DNA of 64,000 nucleotides from an uncultured Granulosicoccaceae bacterium (GCA_938007995.1 CALLLW010000007.1:1-64000), one strand, 5' to 3'. Positions 35,405-45,346 are shown, counted from the first letter of the stretch. Notes: generated from the sequence alone by a model not told the origin. A program made the numbers and translations.

Positions 35405-38400
35405 TCACTCACCTACTGCCTTTTTGTAGTCTATGTTTTCTTCCTGTTCAATCAGGTCGTTCACTGCTTCAGACAAAATAGGCTTTGAGAATAAATATCC
35501 CTGTACCTGATCACAGTCCCATCCTCTGAGCAGTTCAAGCTGATCGTTTTCTTCAACGCCTTCAGCCAGTACTGCCACGCCTAGCTTGCGTCCCAGCTCA
35601 ACGATTGATTTTGTGATATCTGCGGCTTTTGAATCAGCTGCCATGTAACGAACGAACGATCGATCAATTTTTATTTTCGAGATTGGCAGGTCGTTGAGGT
35701 AGCGCAGCGAGGTTTGACCGCTGCCGAAGTCGTCGACCGCAATAGAAACACCAAGATCCCGAATTTGCTGCAGTACATTTGATACTGACTCAAAATCGCT
35801 GACCAGCACATCTTCTGTGATCTCGAGTTCAAGCCGGGCAGGGGCCAGGCCGGTTTGCTTGAGTACTTGTTGCAACAGGTTGATGAAATCGCCACCGCGC
35901 AGCTGAGCGGGCGATACATTTACTGCGATTGACGGAGCGAGATCAGTTTTGCAAGTCCAGTTAACTGCAAACGAACAGGCTTCGCGAAGTACGAATTCAC
36001 CTATTTCATGCATCAGATCGAGTTGTTCGGCAAGATAGATAAAATCCGTTGGCGGTATGTTGCCATGAACCGGGTGATTCCAGCGGATTAGTGCTTCAAA
36101 GCCTTTCAGTTTCTCTGAATGCGTGTGTACAAGCGGCTGATACATCAAATAAAACTGATTTTCATCTAATGCTTTGCGCAGATCTACTTCCAGTGCATGT
36201 TTTCGCTGCGCTTCAGCGTCCATGGACGGGTCAAAGGTAACGACCCGCGATTTTCCTTCTGCTTTTGCAGCATATAGTGCGAGGTCAGCCAAGCGCGTTA
36301 GATTTTTTACGTCACTGCTGTGGGTTGGATGCAGTGCAATACCAATGCTTGCACTTATCTTAACTGTTTGTGTATCAACGTCATGTGGCTGACTGACTTC
36401 TTCAATGATTCTGTTGCAGATGGCTTCGGCTTGTTGTTGCGCTGTGGCTGGATCAAAGCTGGTCAGTACAATTACGAACTCATCGCCGCCGGTACGAAAG
36501 ATAACATCTCCAGGGCGGTTCACTCTCTCAAGTCGGCGGGCAACTGTTTTCAGCAGAGTATCACCGGCATTGTGACCATAGTTGTCATTCACTGCTTTAA
36601 AACCATCAAGATCCACACCGGCTACAACAGCAGTGAGTCCGGCTTGCTCTGCGGCAGAAAGAATGCCCGGTAGCTGGTTATTTAAAGCTCTTCTGTTTAA
36701 TAGTCCGGTGAGGTCATCATGCATAGATAAAAACACCGCACGATTCTCTGCAGCTTTTCTGGGTGTAATATCCGTTATTGTGCCACGGTAACCTTCGAAA
36801 TCACCGTTGAGTGAGTAGTAGGGAACAGCGCGTGACTCAACCAGTATTTCAGTCTGCTCTGTGAGTTGCATTCTGGCTTCAAAAACGCCAGTCGGCTTAC
36901 GTGCTTCAAAGTTGCGACGGATTTGAATATCGTCGATCTCGGTAATTTTTAGAATGTCGAGAATATTACTGCCCATAACATGGATACTGGTATCTTCGTT
37001 AATTGTGCTGGCGCAGAAGTAAACCAGCTGCAGATTTTCATCAGTTTCCCAGAGCCAGTTCGAAGCCGTTTGGGCAAAGTGATGAAATCGCTTTTCTGAC
37101 AGCTTTATCTCCTGTTGGCGATGCTCATACTTCTGCAGCAGCTTGTTCATTGATGCTGCAAGGTCTGAGTGCTCATCATTGCTGGCAACATCCAGCGGAT
37201 AACCTGAGTTCAATGACCCCACGGTTTTTGAGTCGAGCGCTTGCTGTAGCCGCGCAGTACCGATCGACTCACCATGCTCGGAATAGTTAAGGCCGATTTT
37301 CTCGTCCTGAACACTAACTCTTATGTTTATAAATCTGCCAACCAATGTAAGCGTGAGCCACGTAGAGAGGGTAACGAATGCAAATATGGTCAACACGCCA
37401 CCCAGCTGAATACCAAACTGTATTAAACGCGAGCCAGCTGGCAGCGCAGATACAGGTCCGACAAATGCCACAGCCAATGTACCAAACGCGCCCGCTACAC
37501 CATGAGTGGCCACTACATCCACGGGGTCGTCCAGCTTAAATTTATGCAATAGAATATCGCCTGCCACAGTTGCAACCATGCCACCCAACGCGCCAACAAA
37601 CATAGCTTCAATAGTGCTCATTGTTTGAATGGCAGCGGTTGTAGCCACCAAACTGCCAAGCAGACCATTGCAAATTCGCGATGGGTTAAAAATTCCCTTG
37701 TCCAGCCAGGCGCCAACTGCCATGCCAAACAGTGAGCCGAATGCAGCGGCGGTCAGGGTGTTTAGCAGGACTCTTTGTAAAAACGGATCGGAAGGAGATA
37801 GATTGCCACCGTTGAAGCCGAGCCAGCAGAACAGCAGTAGCAGTACACCCACCAAAGATAAAACAGAATTATGCGACGGTAGCGCATTAGGTTTGCCGGA
37901 TTTATCGAAGCGACCGGTCCTTGCACCCAGCATGATGATAGCGGTCAAGCCTGCCCAGCCTCCCACGCCATGCACAACAGTAGACCCTGCGAAGTCACGA
38001 AAGCCGTGATCATAGAGCCACGAGGTCACCTGGGAATTAAACATATCACCCCAGATTAGTCTGCCGACAAACGGGTAGATAAAGCCTGATACCGCAACAG
38101 TCAACGCGAGGTAGGCACGGAATGACATGCGCTCGGCTACCGCACCTGAAATAATGCTTGCCGCAGCAGCACAAAATGCCAGCTGATAGATAAATTGCAT
38201 GGGCGACGGCGTCTGGTCGATAGCCTGGCGCGCATCGGTGAGGGGTGCAAAAGCCCCAAACATTATAAAGAAGCCGAACGCGGTGAAGCATGCCCACGAA
38301 ACAGCCAGATCACTGGCGTTTTTTTGCGCCACATTGATTGAGTTTTTCGAACGCACACGGCCGCCTTCCAGCAACAGGAAGCCTGCCTGCATCAGCAATA

Positions 38401-38449
38401 CCAGGAACGTCGCTAGCGTGAGCCAGAGCGTGTCGAGAGGGTGGATCAT
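35405..38449 (-). CDS. Amt ammonium transporter-PAS-GGDEF-EAL fusion
   Basis: A 1,014-residue fusion. Residues 1-380 form an Amt/Rh channel with eleven helices and both pore histidines (VVHGVGGWAG, His160; ATHGVAGAFG, His316). A linker and coiled coil (about 430-455) lead to a PAS domain (455-565, ending TITDITPRKAAE). The GGDEF domain has GGDEF at 654-658 and an RxxD inhibitory site at 645-648. The EAL domain has EAL 785-787, NVS, ITE, DDFG 906-909, KIDR and AEGVE, all apparently intact. It probably couples ammonium passage or binding to cyclic-di-GMP synthesis and breakdown. No GlnK lies beside it. Whether the Amt part transports or only senses cannot be read. Confidence 0.96.
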   Translation of the reverse strand: MIHPLDTLWLTLATFLVLLMQAGFLLLEGGRVRSKNSINVAQKNASDLAVSWACFTAFGFFIMFGAFAPLTDARQAIDQTPSPMQFIYQLAFCAAAASIISGAVAERMSFRAYLALTVAVSGFIYPFVGRLIWGDMFNSQVTSWLYDHGFRDFAGSTVVHGVGGWAGLTAIIMLGARTGRFDKSGKPNALPSHNSVLSLVGVLLLLFCWLGFNGGNLSPSDPFLQRVLLNTLTAAAFGSLFGMAVGAWLDKGIFNPSRICNGLLGSLVATTAAIQTMSTIEAMFVGALGGMVATVAGDILLHKFKLDDPVDVVATHGVAGAFGTLAVAFVGPVSALPAGSRLIQFGIQLGGVLTIFAFVTLSTWLTLTLVGRFINIRVSVQDEKIGLNYSEHGESIGTARLQQALDSKTVGSLNSGYPLDVASNDEHSDLAASMNKLLQKYEHRQQEIKLSEKRFHHFAQTASNWLWETDENLQLVYFCASTINEDTSIHVMGSNILDILKITEIDDIQIRRNFEARKPTGVFEARMQLTEQTEILVESRAVPYYSLNGDFEGYRGTITDITPRKAAENRAVFLSMHDDLTGLLNRRALNNQLPGILSAAEQAGLTAVVAGVDLDGFKAVNDNYGHNAGDTLLKTVARRLERVNRPGDVIFRTGGDEFVIVLTSFDPATAQQQAEAICNRIIEEVSQPHDVDTQTVKISASIGIALHPTHSSDVKNLTRLADLALYAAKAEGKSRVVTFDPSMDAEAQRKHALEVDLRKALDENQFYLMYQPLVHTHSEKLKGFEALIRWNHPVHGNIPPTDFIYLAEQLDLMHEIGEFVLREACSFAVNWTCKTDLAPSIAVNVSPAQLRGGDFINLLQQVLKQTGLAPARLELEITEDVLVSDFESVSNVLQQIRDLGVSIAVDDFGSGQTSLRYLNDLPISKIKIDRSFVRYMAADSKAADITKSIVELGRKLGVAVLAEGVEENDQLELLRGWDCDQVQGYLFSKPILSEAVNDLIEQEENIDYKKAVGE

Positions 38450-38717
38450 GTTCTTTTAGCTTTTACTCCCTTGAAACAACTAACGGCTTATATCTCGCGA
38501 GACTTAACGTGATTAGACCTTGAACAAGGCTAATTGGTTGGAATCTTCAGGATTGAGAACCGATACTCAGCGTCCGCCGGGCCTGCTCGCCGTTGCAGGT
38601 TGATGCTCTGACAGGCTAAAGTGGGCGCTGCGCGAAAATCGCTCAAAGTGTGCACTGATTTATACAAGCGCAGTGCATTTCCCGTAACGCAGTATTTTGA
38701 AAGGGCTGAGTCCGGCA

Positions 38718-40184
38718 ATGTATATCGGTATTGATCTGGGTACTTCAGGTATCAAAACAGTGTTGATGAACCATGCTCAGGAAGTAATCGCCAGTGCAAG
38801 TGCGCCGCTGGACGTGCAGCGTCCGCGGGATGGCTGGTCAGAGCAAAACCCGGCAAGCTGGATTACAGCTGTTGAAAACACCTTCTCTGAGCTTGCCAGT
38901 AGTCATGCGAAAGAGATCGCTGCAGTGCGTGGTATTGGCTTGTCCGGCCATATGCACGGTGCCACTTTAATTGACAGGGCGGATCAGGTTATTCGACCAT
39001 GCATTCTCTGGAATGACACTCGCAGTCACAAAGAGGCGACAGCACTTGATACGGAAACCTCTCGTCTCCTCTGTGGCAATATATTGTTTCCGGGCTTTAC
39101 TGCGCCAAAGCTCGCATGGCTTGAGCAATACGAACCCGATAATTTTAATCAAGTAGCAAAAGTGCTGTTGCCGAAGGACTATCTGCGGCTTTGGCTCACT
39201 GGCGAGCACGTATCAGAGATGTCTGATGCGGCGGGCACAGGCTGGCTTGATGTTGCGGGTCGACAATGGTCAGGTGAGTTGCTACAGAGTTGCAACCTTG
39301 ATTTGTCTCACATGCCTGCGCTGGTTGAAGGTACCGATGTTTCCGGAACCTTAAGAGCAGAGCTGGCTGAACGCTATGGCATGAGCAAGCAGGTGGTTGT
39401 TGCTGGTGGCGCGGGTGATAACGCCGCCTCCGCCTGTGGTATGGGTGTGGTGCAGCCGGGCAGTGCGTTTGTATCACTCGGTACTTCAGGCGTGTTATTC
39501 ACCGCCAATGAGAGCTACAGGCCAAAAGCTGAAAGTGCTGTGCATACATTCTGCCACGCCGTCCCGCAAACATGGCATCAAATGGCAGTGATGTTAGCGG
39601 CAACCGATTCTTTGAACTGGTTGTGTACAATTTCCGGCAAGACAGCCGAAGAGCTAACCGGTGCGTTGGAAGGCAGCACATACACACCAACTGATGTGTT
39701 GTTTCTGCCTTATCTTGGTGGCGAGCGAACTCCACACAATGATGCTGATGCACGGGGTGTTTTTGTTGGACTCTCGCACAGCTCGGATATCGAAACGCTC
39801 ACCAGGGCTGTTCTACAAGGTGTCTGTTTTGCCTTCCGTGACGGATTGGCGGCGATTGAGTCGACCGGTGCAACATTGGAGTCCGCATTTGTAATTGGCG
39901 GCGGTTCGCGCTCAGATTACTGGAACAGCATGATGGCAACCGTGTTGAACAAACCACTGCACAAGACGGTAGACGGTGACTTTGGCGCAAGCCTCGGAGC
40001 GGCACGGCTGGGTATGATTGCAGCAGAGCAGGGTGATCCTCTATCAGTGTGCACAGCACCACCGATTGAATCGACCATTGAGCCTGTGGGTACTCATACT
40101 GCAGAAATAGAACATCAGTACCGGAACTACCAGACTGCCTATGCCGCGTTAAAGCCGGTATATGCGAATCGTGTGATGGGATAG
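38718..40184 (+). CDS. xylB: Xylulokinase (FGGY family)
   Basis: A 488-residue carbohydrate kinase from ATG 38,718, which is better placed after AAGGG than TTG 38,697. The N-terminal phosphate loop is YIGIDLGTSGIKTVLM. GLSGHMHGATLID is the FGGY substrate segment, and GGGSRSDYWNSMMATVLN lies in the adenosine-binding second half. The family phosphorylates pentuloses or related sugars. The xylulokinase pattern (GxxGHMHG...) fits best. No xylose isomerase or transporter is adjacent. It is divergent from the Amt fusion. Confidence 0.9.
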   Translation: MYIGIDLGTSGIKTVLMNHAQEVIASASAPLDVQRPRDGWSEQNPASWITAVENTFSELASSHAKEIAAVRGIGLSGHMHGATLIDRADQVIRPCILWNDTRSHKEATALDTETSRLLCGNILFPGFTAPKLAWLEQYEPDNFNQVAKVLLPKDYLRLWLTGEHVSEMSDAAGTGWLDVAGRQWSGELLQSCNLDLSHMPALVEGTDVSGTLRAELAERYGMSKQVVVAGGAGDNAASACGMGVVQPGSAFVSLGTSGVLFTANESYRPKAESAVHTFCHAVPQTWHQMAVMLAATDSLNWLCTISGKTAEELTGALEGSTYTPTDVLFLPYLGGERTPHNDADARGVFVGLSHSSDIETLTRAVLQGVCFAFRDGLAAIESTGATLESAFVIGGGSRSDYWNSMMATVLNKPLHKTVDGDFGASLGAARLGMIAAEQGDPLSVCTAPPIESTIEPVGTHTAEIEHQYRNYQTAYAALKPVYANRVMG

Positions 40185-40203
40185 TTTGCTGTTTGATAGT
40201 GGC

Positions 40204-40256
40204 CGTAGGGTGCAGAAGCAAAACTGCCCATGCTGCGTGGGATATTCTGCCCTACG
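40204..40256. terminator. Imperfect stem between convergent genes
   Basis: CGTAGGGTGCAGAA (40,204-40,217) pairs with TTCTGCCCTACG (40,245-40,256) with one bulge. It lies between two convergent stops and lacks a long T-run, so it may be a bidirectional terminator or a dispersed intergenic element. Confidence 0.45.
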
Positions 40257-40294
40257 TCTACTCTACGACCAAACTACGTTTTGCAAGGTCCGTA

Positions 40295-41161
40295 TCAAGG
40301 TAGCAAACGAACGCCGACAGTCACCGGGTAGTGGTCAGTAGGCCATACGTTGTTATACTTTTTCTTCAAACGCTCAACCTTACTGCTGATTGAAATATTT
40401 TCACTAACAAAAATATGATCTATCGCAGGCAGCAGATTAATCCCGCGATTAAAGTGGAAGGTCGCGCCGTCGGGCTTGACCAGTGAAAGCGGGATGCTTT
40501 TTAGCTTTCTCGCGGTGGGTGAGAATGACGGTGCGTTGATATCACCTACCAGGATCACCGGGTGGTTTTGACTGACCACCGGGCTCAGCCTTTCTTTGAC
40601 CAGTGCGGCAGATTTGCCGCGATTACTCATGCTCTTGTATTCAAAGTGCACGTTATAAATGTAGAAGTCCTGATTGGTGGTTCGATCGGTGAGCTTTGTC
40701 CAGGAACAAAAGGCGGGCCAGCTGCCATTGAAAGTGCGTGAATAAATAATATCCGGTGTGTCAGAGAAGAAAAAGAAGCCTTTGTCCGTCTCTTCAAACC
40801 GATTACTTCTGTAGAGGATCGGTTGTGTATTCGGGTAAACAGCAGCATCGCCGTATGCACCTGCCTCGTACTCTGGAAAATGTTTCAGCACCCAGTCAAG
40901 TTGCTTGTTTTCCTGATTGAAACTGCCTCCGGCAAAGGTTTCCATTTCCTGAAAGGCTATTATGTCAGCGTCCAGTTCACGAATCGCCTCAACGACCGCC
41001 TGTTTGCGCTTGTTCCAATCCAGCTTTTTCTGTCCGGCTGACACGTAGTGGATGTTAAATGTACTAATCCGAATATCATCAGATTGCGATGCGACTATAC
41101 CGGATGGATAATTCATCAACGCCATAGTGATCAGGATGGCTATCTGCACAACTTTGTTCAC
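40295..41161 (-). CDS. Secreted endonuclease/exonuclease/phosphatase-family hydrolase
   Basis: A 288-residue protein with a hydrophobic N-terminal signal (1-24, ending IVAS). The EEP fold motifs are ISTFNIHYVS, DIIAFQEMETF (metal Glu), NVHFEYKS, VILVGDINAPSFSP (the catalytic Asp-x-Asn) and WPTDHYPVTVGV (the terminal DH pair). Members hydrolyse phosphodiesters of DNA, lipids or inositol phosphates. Export suggests an extracellular or periplasmic substrate such as environmental DNA or phospholipid head groups. The substrate class is not evident. Confidence 0.9.
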   Translation of the reverse strand: MNKVVQIAILITMALMNYPSGIVASQSDDIRISTFNIHYVSAGQKKLDWNKRKQAVVEAIRELDADIIAFQEMETFAGGSFNQENKQLDWVLKHFPEYEAGAYGDAAVYPNTQPILYRSNRFEETDKGFFFFSDTPDIIYSRTFNGSWPAFCSWTKLTDRTTNQDFYIYNVHFEYKSMSNRGKSAALVKERLSPVVSQNHPVILVGDINAPSFSPTARKLKSIPLSLVKPDGATFHFNRGINLLPAIDHIFVSENISISSKVERLKKKYNNVWPTDHYPVTVGVRLLP

Positions 41162-41399
41162 AGTGTCTTTCCGTTTAATGACTGGCTGCTCAATAACCAG
41201 CTGTTCAATGACAGGCCGCTTTAAGACTGACTGATCAACGACTGACTATTAACAACTGGCCGATCAACGACTGGTCGAGTTTCTCTGCATCGGACAGACG
41301 AATCAGGAAGATAGTTCACAACAGCCAGTTAGCGACAATTGACGCCGAAATCACAGTAGAGTTGGTAAACTTAACCCTCTTCTCAACGCAGCAGTTCAG

Positions 41400-42698
41400 A
41401 TGCTTGGATCAACCAACAACCGAGTCCAGTCACGACTACTCAGGGTCTTCCTGCTCCAGCTGGTACTTATCAGTATCGCCACCGTGATCGGTGTGATCAG
41501 CGCGAGCTTGATTGTAGAGCGTTTACTGGTGAACAAAGCCCTGCGCGGCGAAGCTGAGTTCTTCTGGAACAAGCGGGCGCAAGATCCAGACTTCCCGCTA
41601 CCGGAAACGCTAAACCTGGCGTCATTCTTATCCTCCGATGAAACCAAATCTGTTCCGGAGTCATTTGTAAAGCTCGACCTTGGGCAACACCGGGTGGCAG
41701 GTCATCAGAGCAGTCAGATAGTGCATGTGAGTGAGAAAAATGGAGAGCGGCTATATCTTTTGTTTGCTGATGGTACGGTTGGCAACCTGGCTTTCTATTT
41801 TGGTGTGCTACCGTTAATAGTGGTTCTGCTAACCATGTACGGTTTTGCCTTCCTGGCGTACCTGCTGTCAAAAGAGGCGGTATCGCCGATTACACGACTT
41901 GCCAGTGTGATTGAAAATTTTGATTTCAACAAACGCGACGCTAATGAATTGAATCTGACCAGCCTCGACAGAACAACGAACTCCGAGACAGAGATTCTCG
42001 CCACAGCGCTAGATCATTTTGTCCAAAGATCCAGCGCCTCAATAGAGCGTGAACGAAACTTCACCCGTTTTGCCTCACACGAACTAAGAACACCACTGGC
42101 GGTGATCCAGGGGTCGGTTTCAACGCTGGAGTTACTTGACCTGCAAGGTGCGCCTTCACGCGCTGTGCAACGAATCAAACGTACCTCAAGGCAGATGGGT
42201 GATCTGCTCAATACGCTGTTGTTACTCGCCAGAGAAGAAACCGAGGCCGACTCCGAGAGCTGCACACCACTAAGCATCAATGATATGACGGATACCTTGC
42301 TAGGGCAGCTCAGCAAAGTGTACTCTGATAAAAACAATCAGTTCACCATTGACCATCAGCAACAGCTGTTTGTTAAAGCGCCGGAGTCAGTGCTGTCTAT
42401 TGTGCTTGGTAACGTGCTTGGCAACGCATTCAGCTACACGCGGGATGGTGAAATCAACGTGTTGATAGATGCCAATAAAATCAAAATATCAGACACCGGT
42501 GTAGGCATGGATAAGAATGCGCTCGGTAAAGCGTTCGAGCCCTTCTTTCGTGCAAACACTGATAGCGCACCGAATCAACATCAAGGGCTTGGCCTTGCGA
42601 TTGTCAAGCAAAGCTGCCGCAACTATGGCTGGGAGATTTCTCTGCACAGCAAGCAGGGATCTGGTACGCAGGTAACAATAACCTTTTTACCCAATTAA
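41400..42698 (+). CDS. Orphan sensor histidine kinase
   Basis: A 432-residue membrane kinase. Helix about 14-40, a short periplasmic sensor, helix about 131-156, a HAMP-like linker starting KEAVSPITRLASVIENFDF, HisKA with FASHELRTPL (His227), N-box GNVLGNAFSYT, DTGVGM and HQGLGLAIV. No response regulator is adjacent, so its partner is encoded elsewhere. Upstream, about 41,175-41,280 is a degenerate repeat of CTGGCTG/GATCAACGACTG-like words with no evident role. Confidence 0.92.
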   Translation: MLGSTNNRVQSRLLRVFLLQLVLISIATVIGVISASLIVERLLVNKALRGEAEFFWNKRAQDPDFPLPETLNLASFLSSDETKSVPESFVKLDLGQHRVAGHQSSQIVHVSEKNGERLYLLFADGTVGNLAFYFGVLPLIVVLLTMYGFAFLAYLLSKEAVSPITRLASVIENFDFNKRDANELNLTSLDRTTNSETEILATALDHFVQRSSASIERERNFTRFASHELRTPLAVIQGSVSTLELLDLQGAPSRAVQRIKRTSRQMGDLLNTLLLLAREETEADSESCTPLSINDMTDTLLGQLSKVYSDKNNQFTIDHQQQLFVKAPESVLSIVLGNVLGNAFSYTRDGEINVLIDANKIKISDTGVGMDKNALGKAFEPFFRANTDSAPNQHQGLGLAIVKQSCRNYGWEISLHSKQGSGTQVTITFLPN

Positions 42699-42728
42699 GT
42701 TATTGCCAATCAAATTAGTGTTCAAATG

Positions 42729-43763
42729 CTACGGTTGAAACAGTATTTGCGCTTTCATGGCTTTTTCTCTCTGACCCGCAATATCAAAAGCCTCTACCGC
42801 ATTTGCCATCGGTATCGAATGTGTGATCAGCGGCTTGACGTCTACAAGACCGGCGCTCATCAGTTCAACGGCAGTTCTAAACTCTGTATGAAATCGAAAC
42901 GAGCCGCGCAGGCTTATTTCCTTGGCAGTCAGTTGCATCATGGGCAGTGTCATATCACCGCCCAGTCCGAGTTGTATTGCGATACCTTTCGGGCGCAGGG
43001 CTGAGATCCCCGTGCTAAGCGCCTGCACATTGCCGGAGCATTCATACATCGCATCGAAGTAACCTTTACCCCGTGTGTAAGGTTCGATTAAGTCCGGGTT
43101 ACTGGCGATATTTATTGTTTTATCAGCGCCGCAGGTTTCGGCAAAGCGCAATGCATTGTCGGTGATATCAGTCGCCACAATGAAACCGGCACCGGCTCTG
43201 CGCGCCGCAATGATTGATAAAATTCCGATAGGACCACAACCGGTAACCAGTACGCTCTTGCCAAGCAGATCACCGGCAAGCTTTGTCGCATGTAGTGCTA
43301 CAGAGAATGGTTCTGCCATCGCTGCCTCACCGGCACTTATTTCATTGGCTTTAACGCATTGCCAGGTTTTAGCGGTAAGTTGTTGTCTGAATGCTCCCTG
43401 GATATGCGGCCACGGCATCGCAGATCCATAGAACTGCATATTCTCGCAATGGTTATGCAATCCCTCAGTACAGTACTTACACTTAAAGCAGGGGCGTGAC
43501 GGAGACACAGCAACCAGATCACCCACTGCAAGGTCAGATGATTCGCTGCCAATCCTGCTGACGCGACCGGACACCTCATGTCCCAGAATCATTGGCTGGC
43601 GGAGTTTGACTGTGCCAAAGCCGCCGTGGTTGTAGTAGTGCAAATCTGATCCACAGACCCCCCCGACTTCTATATCAACAACAACTTCATCCGCATTAGG
43701 GGTAGTGACTTCAGTGTCTTCAATTCTTAGATCTTTCGGGGCGTGTATAACAAGTGCTTTCAT
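42729..43763 (-). CDS. idnD: L-idonate 5-dehydrogenase
   Basis: A 344-residue zinc alcohol dehydrogenase. GGVCGSDLHYY holds the catalytic zinc Cys, and GHEVSGRV the His-Glu. PCFKCKYCTEGLHNHC is the structural zinc lobe, and VTGCGPIGI the NAD(P) loop. FYGSAMPWPH and AKEISLRGSFRFHTEF are close to the E. coli IdnD pattern. It oxidises L-idonate to 5-ketogluconate. It is divergent from idnO, with a GntR/LacI-type operator between them, which supports the assignment over a general sorbitol dehydrogenase. Confidence 0.88.
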   Translation of the reverse strand: MKALVIHAPKDLRIEDTEVTTPNADEVVVDIEVGGVCGSDLHYYNHGGFGTVKLRQPMILGHEVSGRVSRIGSESSDLAVGDLVAVSPSRPCFKCKYCTEGLHNHCENMQFYGSAMPWPHIQGAFRQQLTAKTWQCVKANEISAGEAAMAEPFSVALHATKLAGDLLGKSVLVTGCGPIGILSIIAARRAGAGFIVATDITDNALRFAETCGADKTINIASNPDLIEPYTRGKGYFDAMYECSGNVQALSTGISALRPKGIAIQLGLGGDMTLPMMQLTAKEISLRGSFRFHTEFRTAVELMSAGLVDVKPLITHSIPMANAVEAFDIAGQREKAMKAQILFQP

Positions 43764-43833
43764 GTAGAATCAGAGTCCGTGGTGACTGGTATCACAGGGT
43801 ACCTGTTGAGAAACTTCAACAGCAGGGTTATTA

Positions 43834-43849
43834 TTGTTACCGATAACAT
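43834..43849. promoter_or_regulatory. GntR/LacI-type operator 1
   Basis: TTGTTACCGATAACAT, a near-perfect palindrome, lies 71 bp upstream of idnD and 52 bp upstream of idnO. It matches the core of operator 2 at 45,262 and resembles GntR/IdnR sites. The likely binder is the LacI-family product of 52,452-53,489. Confidence 0.75.
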
Positions 43850-43900
43850 TATTGCAGACTTTGTCTGTTTTCTGAATACTTTTCCAAGAGATCCTACCTG

Positions 43901-44674
43901 ATGTCTGCAAACAACGCGCTATTTGACTTAACCGGCAAACGGGCACTGATAACGGGATCCAGTCAGGGTATTGGCTTTACCCTCGCAGGTGGACTGGCCG
44001 ATGCCGGAGCCACTGTTGTCATCAACGGCCGTAACGAAGAAAAGGTAAAAGAAGCTCAGGAAGCGCTTGAAAAACAGGGATATACAGCAGAATTTTCCAT
44101 TTTTGACGTGACCGATCATGCAGCAGTCAGCAAAGCGGTAGCCGGCATAGAAGCCAGTCACGGACAGATAGACATACTGATCAACAATGCAGGTATGCAA
44201 CACAGAACTCCGCTCGAAGACTTCGATCCCGAGATTTTCAACCAGATGCTGCAAACCAACGTAGCGTCGGTTTTTAATGTCGGCCAGCAAGTGGCGCGCA
44301 ATATGATTAGCCGTGGTCAGGGCAAGATAATCAACATCGCATCAGTGCAAACCGCGCTGGCCAGACCCGGTATTGCACCGTATACCTGCACCAAAGGCGC
44401 GGTCGCCAACCTGACCAAAGGGATGGCCACTGACTGGGCACCGCATGGTTTGCAGGTCAATGCGATTGCCCCCGGCTACTTTGATACCCCACTGAATGCA
44501 GCATTGGTTGCTGATAAAGACTTCAGCCAGTGGCTGGAAAAGCGAACACCGTGTGGAAGGTGGGGCCAGTTGCCAGAACTGGTGGGTGCGGCAGTTTTCC
44601 TGAGCTCTAACGCTTCAAGCTTTGTCAACGGACACACTTTATATGTCGACGGTGGAATCACAGCCTGTCTCTAA
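43901..44674 (+). CDS. idnO: Gluconate 5-dehydrogenase
   Basis: A 257-residue SDR with NAD(P) motif TGSSQGIG, NNAG, active Ser in NIASVQT, and YTCTKGA (YxxxK). The ending NGHTLYVDGGITACL is typical of the family. In the idn pathway it interconverts 5-ketogluconate and D-gluconate. Divergent idnD and the overlapping gluconokinase make this role likely. A general 3-oxoacyl-type reductase is the alternative. Confidence 0.88.
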   Translation: MSANNALFDLTGKRALITGSSQGIGFTLAGGLADAGATVVINGRNEEKVKEAQEALEKQGYTAEFSIFDVTDHAAVSKAVAGIEASHGQIDILINNAGMQHRTPLEDFDPEIFNQMLQTNVASVFNVGQQVARNMISRGQGKIINIASVQTALARPGIAPYTCTKGAVANLTKGMATDWAPHGLQVNAIAPGYFDTPLNAALVADKDFSQWLEKRTPCGRWGQLPELVGAAVFLSSNASSFVNGHTLYVDGGITACL

Positions 44675-45179
44675 CGGCGTGCGCTTACTGGTGGTGATGG
44701 GCTCGTCCGGTTGTGGCAAGTCTACAATTGGTACAGCGTTATCAGAACGTCTTAATGCTGAATTTATAGAGGGTGATGACCACCATACCCCTGAAAACAA
44801 GCTAAAAATGGCCAACAGCATTGCTTTAACCGATGATGATCGCTGGCCATGGTTAAAGCGATTATCACTTCTGATGCGCAGTACAGACGGCACTGTGGTA
44901 GCGAGTTGTTCTGCATTAAAAAAATCCTACCGGCAATACATCACCGACTGTGCAGATGAGTCGGTTTTATTTATATACCTGCATGGCAGCAGTGCAGTAC
45001 TGACTGCAAGACTTGCACAAAGAAAAGAACACTTCATGAGTAGAGCGTTGCTTGAAAGTCAGCTTGCAGCGCTTGAAGTGCCGGCTGCTGATGAATTAAG
45101 TATTACGGTAGATATTGATCAGCCAATTGATGCAGTAGTCGATAAAATTACGCAGTTACTTGACGCGAAGCCGCAGTAA
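44643..45179 (+). CDS. idnK: Gluconokinase
   Basis: About 178 residues from ATG 44,643, overlapping the end of idnO by 32 bp. The P-loop is GSSGCGKST (20-28). FIEGDDHHTPENKLKMANSIALTDDDRWPWL matches the substrate-binding part of GntK/IdnK, and VASCSALKKSYRQ the second conserved block. It phosphorylates D-gluconate to 6-phosphogluconate. The overlap suggests translational coupling with idnO. Confidence 0.93.
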   Translation: MSTVESQPVSNGVRLLVVMGSSGCGKSTIGTALSERLNAEFIEGDDHHTPENKLKMANSIALTDDDRWPWLKRLSLLMRSTDGTVVASCSALKKSYRQYITDCADESVLFIYLHGSSAVLTARLAQRKEHFMSRALLESQLAALEVPAADELSITVDIDQPIDAVVDKITQLLDAKPQ

Positions 45180-45261
45180 CAGTTCGGCTTTTTAAAAAAT
45201 ACCTGAATAAACCAATATTAAGACTTGCACATAATCTTCAGGCATGGTTTCATATTCTCAG

Positions 45262-45283
45262 AAAATGTTACCGATAACATTTT
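45262..45283. promoter_or_regulatory. GntR/LacI-type operator 2
   Basis: A palindrome with core ATGTTACCGATAACAT flanked by A and T runs, 63 bp upstream of the ABC operon. The core is nearly identical to operator 1, so the two transcription units are probably co-regulated. Confidence 0.78.
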
Positions 45284-45346
45284 GTTGGTAGCCCGATCAA
45301 TTCGCCTGTTTTTGTTGGCCGCAATCCGGATCTTTTTTACGTCACG

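Noticed and set aside
41175-41280. Repeated GACTG/GATCAACG words before the orphan kinase
   Set aside because: The copies are degenerate and irregularly spaced, so no unit or binding array could be defined.
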